Source: Bifidobacterium sp. N4G05
GTDB taxonomy: Bacteria > Actinomycetota > Actinomycetes > Actinomycetales > Bifidobacteriaceae
Reading direction: 5' to 3'
Assembly (NCBI RefSeq): GCF_002742445.1
Contig: NZ_NJNQ01000008.1
Span: 1 to 64,000 of the forward strand
DNA: 64,000 nt
Below the pieces are notes generated by a model that was not told the origin of the DNA, did no database searches, and saw only the letters and a list, made by a program, of their open reading frames with translations. The position numbers and the translations under genes were made by a program. Shown here one piece after another: positions 54,834 through 61,915 of this stretch (within the stretch, counting starts at the first letter, position 1; the number at the start of each line of letters is the position of its first letter).

Positions 54834-55010
54834 TGTCCGATTCTGCAGAAACGGACGCACAAGCGGCTCAAACAAGCACCTAAGTGTCCGATTCACCAGA
54901 AACGGACATCCGTGGACTGAAATAGATGCCGTGCGTGTCCGATTCTGCAGAATCGGACATTGAGAGACCAAAAATGAACCTCCGGATGTCCGATTCACCA
55001 GAAACGGACA
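54834..55010. repeat. Family B repeat array, four units at 51-base steps (thi leader)
   Basis: Four 24-base near-palindromes starting at 54834, 54885, 54936 and 54987. Each has left arm TGTCCGATTC, a centre (TGCA or ACCA, alternating) and right arm GAAWCGGACR. The third is a perfect palindrome. The 27-base spacers are unrelated to one another. The array lies in the 5' leader of thiS-thiF-thiG between the riboswitch terminator and the thiS ribosome site. Confidence 0.93.
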
Positions 55011-55059
55011 TTTGGAGTGCAGGAAGCATGTGCCACGACAGACACAGAAGGGAACCGCA

Positions 55060-55254
55060 ATGATCATCAACGGTAAGGAAGAGGACGTCGCCACGCCAAT
55101 CACCGTGGCCGAACTCATCGAAAACAAGGGATTGCGCGCCGACCGCGTGGCTGTCGAGCTCAACGGCGAAATCGTGCCTCGCGCCCAGCGTGCGCAGACG
55201 CAGCTCAAGGGCACCGATACGTTGGAAATCGTCACGTTCGTGCAGGGCGGCTGA
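55060..55254 (+). CDS. thiS: Thiamine biosynthesis sulfur-carrier protein
   Basis: Ubiquitin-like carrier of 64 residues that bears the sulfur for thiazole synthesis as a C-terminal thiocarboxylate. It starts [20 protein letters not shown] with GAAGGGAACC upstream (the longer frame to 55012 is not supported). [12 protein letters not shown] and the terminal VTFVQGG match ThiS. It is first gene of thiS-thiF-thiG and directly controlled by the upstream TPP riboswitch. A 127-base gap separates it from thiF. Confidence 0.95.
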   Translation: MIINGKEEDVATPITVAELIENKGLRADRVAVELNGEIVPRAQRAQTQLKGTDTLEIVTFVQGG

Positions 55255-55381
55255 ACTACTTTCAAAATTTCTTGCGATTACGACCGGCGCAATACACGCG
55301 TAACAATCGCAAGAACATACAAAACACGGCCAACCCCGCAAAAACAACGCACGAACGGAAAGCGAGAATACGAGAACAACC

Positions 55382-56095
55382 ATGACTCTTGAACCATCCG
55401 CATCGCAGGCGCAGATCGACGCCCGCCAGCACGCTTTCGACAACCAGCCCGACCCGACCACGCTCGTCAGCCGCGAAGAAATCCGCGCAGCCCTGCTCGA
55501 CCGCCATACCGCAGCCACGCAAGACAAGCTCGACGCGGCGCACGTGGCCATTTGTGGCTGCGGTGGTCTCGGATCGACGATTGCGGTGGCATTGACCCGC
55601 ATTGGCGTCGGCCACCTGCATTTGATTGATTTTGATCGCGTGGATATGACGAATCTGAATCGTCAACAGTATTTTTTGAAGGATCTCGGCCAGTACAAAA
55701 CGGAAGCATTGCGCAGCAACTTGCGTCAGATCAATCCTTTTATCGATATCACCATTGATACCGTGAAAGTGACCGACGAGAACGTACCGACGCTGTTCGA
55801 CAATGAAGATATTATTTGTGAAGCGTTCGACGTGCCGGAAAACAAGACGATGCTGGTGAACGCCGTGCTTGAGAATCTGCCGAATAAGAAGTTGGTGAGC
55901 GCTTCGGGAATGGCAGGATTCCGCAGCTCCAATTTGGTGAATACTCGTCGCGTTTCAAAGAATTTCTACTTCTGCGGCGATGGCGAAACCGCTCCGGTAC
56001 CGGGCGCAGGTTTGATGGCACCGCGTGTGGGCGTGGTCGCCTGCCATGAAGCCAATATGATCACTCGCTTGATTCTTGGCGAAGAAGACGCCTGA
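55382..56095 (+). CDS. thiF: ThiF-family adenylyltransferase
   Basis: E1-like enzyme that adenylates ThiS. The 237 residues have the nucleotide loop ICGCGGLGSTIAVALTRIGV, LHLIDFDRVDMTNLNRQQYF and KTEALRSNLRQINPFI, with the catalytic Arg/Lys pair. CGDGETAPVPGAGLMAPRVG follows. The zinc-binding CxxC pairs of E. coli ThiF are absent, as in the shorter ThiF2-like form. It lies between thiS and thiG. The N-terminus of about 40 residues is poorly conserved. No rhodanese domain is present, so the sulfur donor is another protein. Confidence 0.9.
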   Translation: MTLEPSASQAQIDARQHAFDNQPDPTTLVSREEIRAALLDRHTAATQDKLDAAHVAICGCGGLGSTIAVALTRIGVGHLHLIDFDRVDMTNLNRQQYFLKDLGQYKTEALRSNLRQINPFIDITIDTVKVTDENVPTLFDNEDIICEAFDVPENKTMLVNAVLENLPNKKLVSASGMAGFRSSNLVNTRRVSKNFYFCGDGETAPVPGAGLMAPRVGVVACHEANMITRLILGEEDA

Positions 56096-56165
56096 CAGCG
56101 AAACGCAACCACAAACGCAAATTACAACGAATAACACGACACTGATCGCATAGTAAGGATTAACC

Positions 56166-57080
56166 ATGAGCACCGAAAACACGATCACCACCGCGGAAAA
56201 GGACTTCGCGGCAGCACCGAACGCCACACTCGACGAGCTGGTCGGCACCACCACGAATACCGCACTGCTGCCGGAGCCGGATGCGCACGCGTATGACGAA
56301 ATCGCCACCGGTGACGCCGATCCGCTGATTCTCGGCGGCCACAAGTTCACAAGCCGTTTCATTCTCGGATCCGGCCGCTACGATCTGAACCTCATCAAGG
56401 CGACCATTGAGAACGCAGGCACGCAGATCGTCACCATGGCGTTGCGCCGCTGCCGCACCACCGAAAACAATCTACTCGACTACATTCCGAAGGGCATCAC
56501 CATGCTGCCGAACACGTCCGGCGCACGCAATGCCGAAGAGGCGGTGCGCATTGCCCGTCTCGCGCGCGAAGTGTGCCAGACGGATTTCGTGAAGGTGGAG
56601 ATCGAGCATGAGGCGAAGTATCTGCTGCCCGACAATGAGGAAACCATCAAAGCCACGAAACAGCTGGCAAAAGAAGGCTTCGTGGTCATGCCGTACATGT
56701 TCCCCGATCCGATTGCGGCGAAGCGTCTTGAAGACGCAGGTGCGGCTTGCGTAATGCCGCTTGGCGCGATGATCGGCTCGAATAAGGGCCTGCGTGCACG
56801 CGATTTCATTGAAGTGATTATCAAGAATTCCAATGTTCCGGTGATCATCGACGCTGGTATTGGCCGTCCGAGCCAGGCTGCGGAAGCCATGGAAATGGGC
56901 GCGGACGCGGTGATGGCTTATACGGCCATCGCTTCCGCCGGCAATATTCCGCTGATGGCACGCGCGTTCAAGAAGGCGATCGAAGCGGGTCGTGAAGCGT
57001 ATTTGTCTGGCTTGGGCAAGGTTACGGAAGATCATGCCGTGCCGTCCAGTCCGACGAACGAAGCCGACTACATCGGCTGA
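56166..57080 (+). CDS. thiG: Thiazole synthase
   Basis: TIM-barrel enzyme that forms the thiazole from DXP, dehydroglycine and ThiS thiocarboxylate. The 304 residues include an N-terminal extension of about 50 over the usual length. Core motifs are [80 protein letters not shown] (with the Schiff-base Lys in the VKVE strand), [18 protein letters not shown] and [21 protein letters not shown] 70-base gap follows thiF. No glycine oxidase (thiO) or thiH gene follows, so dehydroglycine must come from elsewhere. Confidence 0.95.
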   Translation: MSTENTITTAEKDFAAAPNATLDELVGTTTNTALLPEPDAHAYDEIATGDADPLILGGHKFTSRFILGSGRYDLNLIKATIENAGTQIVTMALRRCRTTENNLLDYIPKGITMLPNTSGARNAEEAVRIARLAREVCQTDFVKVEIEHEAKYLLPDNEETIKATKQLAKEGFVVMPYMFPDPIAAKRLEDAGAACVMPLGAMIGSNKGLRARDFIEVIIKNSNVPVIIDAGIGRPSQAAEAMEMGADAVMAYTAIASAGNIPLMARAFKKAIEAGREAYLSGLGKVTEDHAVPSSPTNEADYIG

Positions 57081-57126
57081 CGTGCGCTAAATCCCGTAAG
57101 GGGATTCGCGCAAAGACCATATTGAA

Positions 57127-57179
57127 AAGGGGCGTTTGCCGAACGTACGTGATGCCCCCACGTTCGGCAAACGCCCCTT
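57127..57179. terminator. Bidirectional terminator after thiG
   Basis: A 20-bp perfect stem (AAGGGGCGTTTGCCGAACGT and its complement) with a 13-base loop between the thi operon and the convergent permease gene. Confidence 0.9.
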
Positions 57180-57206
57180 ACTCGTATCCTGCGTTACCTG
57201 CGAACG

Positions 57207-58721
57207 CTACCGATGCAAGGCTTCCTTAAGATCACGATTCTGGAATCGCTCGTGCAGCAGGCAATATCCGCCGAACGTAACCAGCCAAATCAGACCGGCA
57301 ATCGCAGAACCAATCGTGTCCGTCGACAGGAACAACGTGACATACACGAGCACAAAGAACGCGACCGCAATCCAATCAAACACCTGCCAAGCGGGCATGA
57401 CGAAACCGTCCGGCAGAAAATCGCTGCTCTGACGATACTTGCAGTGGGCGAGCATCGTCAGCACATAAATGAAAATCACCACGGCGCTAGCGGCCGAAGC
57501 GAACAGCACGAACGCGCCGGAAATGCCCGGAATCGCGTTGATGATCGGGGAGAACAGAATCATGCAACCTGAAGCGACGATCGCCTTCGCAGGCACCTTG
57601 TGATCGGAAACTTCAGCCAAACGTGCCATCGCAGGCGACTCAGAATCAGAAGCCAGCTGATACAAGTGGCGACCTGCCGAATAAATCAGCGAATTCAATG
57701 CCGACGCGGCCGCCGTAATCACCACGAAGAAGACCAGTGCGGCAGCCCAATCAAGACCCGCATATTTGAACACCATGATGAACGGAGATCCGAACGAACC
57801 GTCGGAATTCTCGTGGAAATTGCGCCACGGCACAATAGCCATGATCGCAATCAGGGCACCCACGTAGAAGATCAGAATACGCATGATCAGCTCGTTCACG
57901 GCCTTCGGCAGCACCTTGCGCGGATTTTGCGTTTCCGACACCGTGACGCCCACGAATTCGATGAGCTGGTAGGCGAAGAATACCATTTGGAAGCTCATGA
58001 AGAAGTTCATCCAGCCGTTCGGCGCGAGCTGGAAGCCGTCGGTGATATTCGTGAGGCTCACCGCGGCGCCCGACACCGTGCCGTCCACGCCTTCGATGTG
58101 CGTGGCGGGGTAGCTGAAGCCGATGATCAGCATCACGATGGCGGTAACGATCAGACCGACGATCAGCGTGATTTTGATCATGGAGAACCAGAATTCCGCC
58201 TCGCCGAACACTTTCACCGCAATCAGATTGATACCAGTGAGCGCCACGAGGAAGCATAGTTCGATCAACCACTTCCACGAGTTCAGGTCTATGCCGAATG
58301 TGCCGAAGAACGTTACGAAATATGTGCTTACGGCGGTGATTTCGGTCATGCCGGTCAGAATGAGCACGATCCAATACGTCCAGCCGGCGAATTTGCCCCA
58401 CCCGCGGCCGAGGTAGCGTGTGATGAAGTTAATGAACGTGTGCTGGCTGGGGTCGCTGTACATCATTTCTCCGATGGCACGCATCAGCAGGAACATGATG
58501 AGGCCGACGCCAATGTACACGAAAATGATGCTCGGCCCGGTCAGCGCGATCGACTTGCCGGAGCCTAGAAACAGGCCGGTGCCGATGGTGCCTCCGATGG
58601 CGATGAACTGAACGTGACGGTTTTTCAGGCCTCGCTCCATTTCATTGCTTTGGTCGAGGCTTTCGACGGTTTTAATGTTCGCGGCGCTTGAGCCCGCGGA
58701 ATTAGTGTTCTCGGAAGTCAT
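57207..58721 (-). CDS. Amino-acid permease, CycA/AAT-like
   Basis: APC-superfamily amino-acid:cation symporter, 504 residues with twelve helices. The start at 58721 (MTSENTNSAG) is used; GTG at 58730 is an alternative. ERGLKNRHVQFIAIGGTIGT and GLFLGSGKSIALTGPSIIFV match the AAT family closely, and KVFGEAEFWFSMIKI, FFAYQLIEFVGVTVSETQNP resemble D-alanine/glycine/D-serine (CycA) and related permeases. Substrate is not certain. Its upstream region (58722-59307) carries both repeat families A and B and no gene. Confidence 0.9.
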   Translation of the reverse strand: MTSENTNSAGSSAANIKTVESLDQSNEMERGLKNRHVQFIAIGGTIGTGLFLGSGKSIALTGPSIIFVYIGVGLIMFLLMRAIGEMMYSDPSQHTFINFITRYLGRGWGKFAGWTYWIVLILTGMTEITAVSTYFVTFFGTFGIDLNSWKWLIELCFLVALTGINLIAVKVFGEAEFWFSMIKITLIVGLIVTAIVMLIIGFSYPATHIEGVDGTVSGAAVSLTNITDGFQLAPNGWMNFFMSFQMVFFAYQLIEFVGVTVSETQNPRKVLPKAVNELIMRILIFYVGALIAIMAIVPWRNFHENSDGSFGSPFIMVFKYAGLDWAAALVFFVVITAAASALNSLIYSAGRHLYQLASDSESPAMARLAEVSDHKVPAKAIVASGCMILFSPIINAIPGISGAFVLFASAASAVVIFIYVLTMLAHCKYRQSSDFLPDGFVMPAWQVFDWIAVAFFVLVYVTLFLSTDTIGSAIAGLIWLVTFGGYCLLHERFQNRDLKEALHR

Positions 58722-58888
58722 AGTGTTCACTACCCTACCCCGCGAGCCGCACATTGCGCCCGCCGAAGCTTTGTTTTTGGGCACGTACGCAGATTTTGCG
58801 GCACTGGTGCATCCCGTTTGCGGCCAACCGTGCCCAGCCAACCACCCTATTTTCGTATTTCCACCTCGCCATACCCCCATACTGCCCT

Positions 58889-59071
58889 ATCTCGCCTATA
58901 TATGGCAGATTCACGAGGTTGACCGCTGCTTTCTCGCTTATATATGGCACTTGCTCACGGCAAAACACCACTTAGGGGGTACGTTTTGGGCGTATTTCCG
59001 TAAGTTGTCTGCCATATATAAGCGAAATAGCTCATGACACATGTGCAAATCTGCCATATATAGGCGAAATA
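58889..59071. repeat. Family A four-copy palindromic element (second)
   Basis: Two reversed copies (5' ends at plus 58909 and 58951) then two forward copies (59008 and 59050) of TCTGCCATATATAAGCGARA(T). Same-orientation copies are 42 bases apart in both pairs. The centre, CACTTAGGGGGTACGTTTTG, resembles the 24-kb element (ACTTAGAGGGCATATTTTT). Family B units follow 34 bases later. Confidence 0.85.
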
Positions 59072-59104
59072 CGCCCAACCGCTCGACCCAAATCGCGCCT
59101 TGCT

Positions 59105-59281
59105 TGTCTGATTCTGCAGAAACGGACACCCACAGCACACTTTCAGTACTCCAGTTGTCCGATTCTGGAGAAACGGACATCCGCAACGCACTTTCGCCGC
59201 ATTACTTGTCCGATTCACCAGAAACGGACAACTGAGACCCGTTTTTGCCTGTGTACTTGTCCGATTCTGCAGAATCGGACA
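59105..59281. repeat. Family B repeat array, four units at 51-base steps (permease upstream region)
   Basis: Units start at 59105, 59156, 59207 and 59258, again exactly 51 bases apart. Left arm TGTCYGATTC, centre TGCA, TGGA, ACCA or TGCA, right arm GAAWCGGACA. The last unit is a perfect palindrome. Spacers are unrelated to those of the thi array. Confidence 0.93.
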
Positions 59282-59307
59282 CTTATGAGGCATAACGATG
59301 GTCTGGG

Positions 59308-59814
59308 TCAGGCGGTGGCGGCGATTTGCCCGCGCAGTTCGGCGTTCACACGTTCCAGTTCATCGATACGGCGTGCCTGCTGCTTGATGATGATGCTCGC
59401 CGTTCCCATGTCGATACCGTCGCCGCCTTGCGTTTTGACGGGAATATGTTCCATCGGCCTGTTGGCGATGCTGTCGAGGTTGCGTCTCATCATGAACGCA
59501 TGCTCATACCGGTTGACGAGTTGCGCGATGATCTCGCTGTCGCTCATGTTACCGCTGCCGGTCACGGATTTGATGGCCGATGTTTTCCAACGGTCCACGC
59601 ACCGCTCGATGCGCTTATATCCGATGAGATCCGGCGGAAGTCCCGCTTCCCGGAAGATTTTGGTTGGCGATTCGCCTGTCAAATAGCGGATGGTGCACAC
59701 TTGCTTGAACGAATCGGCGTAGGTGATGCGATTACGCGTTACGTTGGCGACCGCCGGCAGTCCGCGCAATAGTTGGATTTCCTCGTCGCTGAATGCTCCC
59801 CCACCTCGTGCCAT
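59308..59814 (-). CDS. HTH protein, possibly transposase-associated
   Basis: A 168-residue basic protein with GGTGTC preceded by GAAAGGCGGG as its ribosome site. LPAVANVTRNRITYADSFKQ and VCTIRYLTGESPTKIFREAG, LPPDLIGYKRIERCVDRWK form two helical HTH-like segments of the kind seen in accessory proteins of IS3-type elements. The C-terminal third is a coiled coil (IIIKQQARRIDELERVNAEL). No transposase catalytic gene or terminal inverted repeats lie nearby, so it is an orphan. It sits between the family B array and the pilus operon. Confidence 0.75.
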   Translation of the reverse strand: MARGGGAFSDEEIQLLRGLPAVANVTRNRITYADSFKQVCTIRYLTGESPTKIFREAGLPPDLIGYKRIERCVDRWKTSAIKSVTGSGNMSDSEIIAQLVNRYEHAFMMRRNLDSIANRPMEHIPVKTQGGDGIDMGTASIIIKQQARRIDELERVNAELRGQIAATA

Positions 59815-60146
59815 GACACCCGCCTTTCCTCTGTTTTCATGGACGTGCTTGCGATTGTAGGGTGGTATTGTCGCGAAATACCCCCACCCGTAACCCCTGT
59901 ATGGTTGCTTTTTAACGACTGTTTTGCCACCTAGTTGCCACTTGCGGATACCTTTTTCATGCCGGATTTCGCCGTTTGGTACCGAATTTCACCCGCTTCG
60001 ATCCCATATTGCCCCATACAAAACCTTCACCCCTAAAAAGTATGGAAAGGCACGAAAAGACATGAAAAGCGGGCATCCACGGATGGTTTCCGCGAATGCC
60101 CGCTTATTTCGTTTTTGCGCTTATTGTTTCAGCGATTGAGCGCGTA
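59815..60146. other. Region between the HTH gene and the pilin gene
   Basis: Over 330 bases. The left part may hold the HTH gene promoter; a GGGTGGTATTGTCG stretch is seen near 59858. The right part contains the pilin operon terminator (60067-60105). No gene was recognised. Confidence 0.4.
60067..60105 (-). terminator. Terminator of the pilus operon
   Basis: A 10-bp stem (AAGCGGGCAT with ATGCCCGCTT) followed on the minus strand by TTTTCATGTCTTTTC, 42 bases past the pilin stop. Confidence 0.8.
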
Positions 60147-61766
60147 TCAGCGCATGCGCTGGCGCGACTTGAGCGCGACGGCAACGCCGGCACCTGCCAC
60201 GAGCAGCGCCACCACGGTGAAGAGGGTCGTACCCGCAGCACCGGTGAGCGGCAGCTGGGTGACGTTCTTCACGTTCTTGACCTTGATCACCTTGTCGACG
60301 GTGCTGGCAAGGCCAAGCTTGTTATTGTCCGTGGTCAGATTGTAGGTGACCGCGCCATCGTTAGCGATCGCCACTTTGATGGTGAACTCCGGCACGATGT
60401 TCTTGGCGTAGCCGGCAACGAAACCGGTTTCCTTGAAGGTGTACTTGCCTGCGGCGAGACCGTTCAGCACGACCTTGCCGTCGGCGCCGGAAACAACGGC
60501 TGGGGAACCGCTGACATCGAACTTGTACACACCGTTCACGCCGGTTGTAATGTTCGAGAACTTCAGCGGAGTGCCTTCGGCCTTGTCTCCTGCGTACACG
60601 TTGAAAGTTGCGCCTGCGAGCTTGCTGGTATCGGTGTCAACGCCGTACTTCAGGAATTCGAGATTACCGGTGTACAGTGTCACGGTCTTGCCAGCGCCGT
60701 CGAACATGCCGTCATGGGAGGCCTTGGCTGTGTTGGTGACCCTGTTGGTATTGCCGAGGATCTGATCGTTGACGGTCGCGTTGTAGGTGACGACCAGCTG
60801 CTGGCCCGCGTAATCCTTGGCATTGGCGAAGGTGATGGTCGTGGTGGTCTCGCCGGTGTTTTGGTCGACGGTCGAGGTAATCTCATAGTCGTTCGCGACC
60901 TTGTTGCCAGCCATCACCTTGATGGAGTCTTTGTGGATGGTCAGGCCTTTGGATGCGACGTCCTGAATGTAATACGGGTAGGAATCGTAGCCGGCTGCGG
61001 TTTTCGGCACGATCGCCTTGACGGTGTAGGTCAGCTGCTGGCCAATCTTCACGGTCTTGCCGTCGAACGAGACATTCGGATCAGCTGAATCGACGGTCTT
61101 ACTGTCAATGGTCGGGGTGTTCTCGTTCTTGGCGACGAACATGCCAACGGCATGGATGGTGCCTTGGCCAGTGCCCTTGTCACCAACTACCTTGAAGTCG
61201 CTGGCGATGCCACTCAGCGTGGTTGCGACGATCGCGTTGACACCGGTCGTCTGCTGGTCGTCCTTCATGTACGTATCGGTGACGAGATACCAGCCTTCGC
61301 CCAAACCGTTGATCGCAACGTCATCGCCTTTGCCAGAAACCGTGCCATTGGCGTCCGCGCCTTGCGGCACATTCATGTTGGCCGCGAACGCGCGGAACCA
61401 AGCCTCGTCGGCGGGGCCGGTCTTCATGGCCACGTATGCGGCCGGGTTGCCCGCATATTCAGCCGGCATGGTCTGCACAGGCTGCTGAGCATTATTGGCC
61501 GCGTTCACGGCCTGCCGCACAGCCGTCTTCCAAGCCGTGTCGGTGCCAACCTGCACCGACTTGCCCTTGTTGTCCGTATCCACCGTCAGCGTGGCGAACT
61601 TGTAGGCAGAGTACGTATGACCTGTCTGCGAGTTCTTCACCGTGATGGCCGCAGTACCAGCGGTCGTCGCGGCGCCATCAGCCTGTGCGCTGGTTGCGCC
61701 CAGGGCCATGCCGCCCAGCAACGTCGCAGCGGCGGCGATGCCTGCGAAAAGTTTCCTCATCTTCAT
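60147..61766 (-). CDS. SpaA-type pilin backbone subunit with LPLTG anchor
   Basis: Sortase-assembled major pilin. The start at 61766 (MKMRKLFAGIAAAATLLGGM) has GAGAGGGGATTCTC; a longer upstream frame is not supported. The 539 residues comprise a signal peptide (cleaved near SAQADG), several Ig-like domains with YTVKAIVPKTA and TYNATVNDQILGNTN strands, a SpaA-like Cna B domain near the C-terminus (LEFLKYGVDTDTSKLAGATF and GKYTFKETGFVAGYA, which contains the E-box Glu), and LPLTGAAGTTLFTVVALLVA with a basic tail. It follows a von Willebrand tip adhesin gene. Together they make a sortase pilus, but the class C sortase gene does not follow within the window. Confidence 0.93.
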   Translation of the reverse strand: MKMRKLFAGIAAAATLLGGMALGATSAQADGAATTAGTAAITVKNSQTGHTYSAYKFATLTVDTDNKGKSVQVGTDTAWKTAVRQAVNAANNAQQPVQTMPAEYAGNPAAYVAMKTGPADEAWFRAFAANMNVPQGADANGTVSGKGDDVAINGLGEGWYLVTDTYMKDDQQTTGVNAIVATTLSGIASDFKVVGDKGTGQGTIHAVGMFVAKNENTPTIDSKTVDSADPNVSFDGKTVKIGQQLTYTVKAIVPKTAAGYDSYPYYIQDVASKGLTIHKDSIKVMAGNKVANDYEITSTVDQNTGETTTTITFANAKDYAGQQLVVTYNATVNDQILGNTNRVTNTAKASHDGMFDGAGKTVTLYTGNLEFLKYGVDTDTSKLAGATFNVYAGDKAEGTPLKFSNITTGVNGVYKFDVSGSPAVVSGADGKVVLNGLAAGKYTFKETGFVAGYAKNIVPEFTIKVAIANDGAVTYNLTTDNNKLGLASTVDKVIKVKNVKNVTQLPLTGAAGTTLFTVVALLVAGAGVAVALKSRQRMR

Positions 61767-61863
61767 GAGAATCCCCTCTCCTTGTGTTGTTGATGTTGTG
61801 TTTGTTTTTGCTAACGGGATCTGAAGCCCAACATGCTCTGGATCCACAAAATTTGTGATGTGC

Positions 61864-61903
61864 GGCTGGACTGCCCTGTGAAGGTTGGTAGGGCAGTCCA
61901 GCC
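61864..61903 (-). terminator. Intercistronic hairpin in the pilus operon
   Basis: A 14-bp perfect stem (GGCTGGACTGCCCT with AGGGCAGTCCAGCC) and a 12-base loop in the 149-base gap between tip adhesin and backbone pilin. It may partly terminate the upstream transcript or protect the pilin message, setting subunit ratios. Confidence 0.7.
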
Positions 61904-61915
61904 CGAGGAACCGTC

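Noticed and set aside
54834-55010. CRISPR array
   Set aside because: Units are 24-base near-perfect palindromes that vary in the centre and right arm, only four per array, no leader or cas genes in the window, and the same unit occurs as solo copies.
54765-55265. Leftward protein with repeated CPFLxNRT motifs across the repeat array
   Set aside because: The frame is open only because 51 is a multiple of three. It lacks a ribosome site and crosses thiS; similar repetitive frames are open on the other strand.
58955-59293. Leftward protein containing CPFLQNRT and FAYIWQ repeats
   Set aside because: Composed wholly of family A and B repeats, no ribosome site, and the non-repeat parts show no protein-like conservation.
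59308-59814. Intact insertion sequence
   Set aside because: Only a small HTH protein is present; no catalytic transposase gene, terminal inverted repeats or target duplication was seen.
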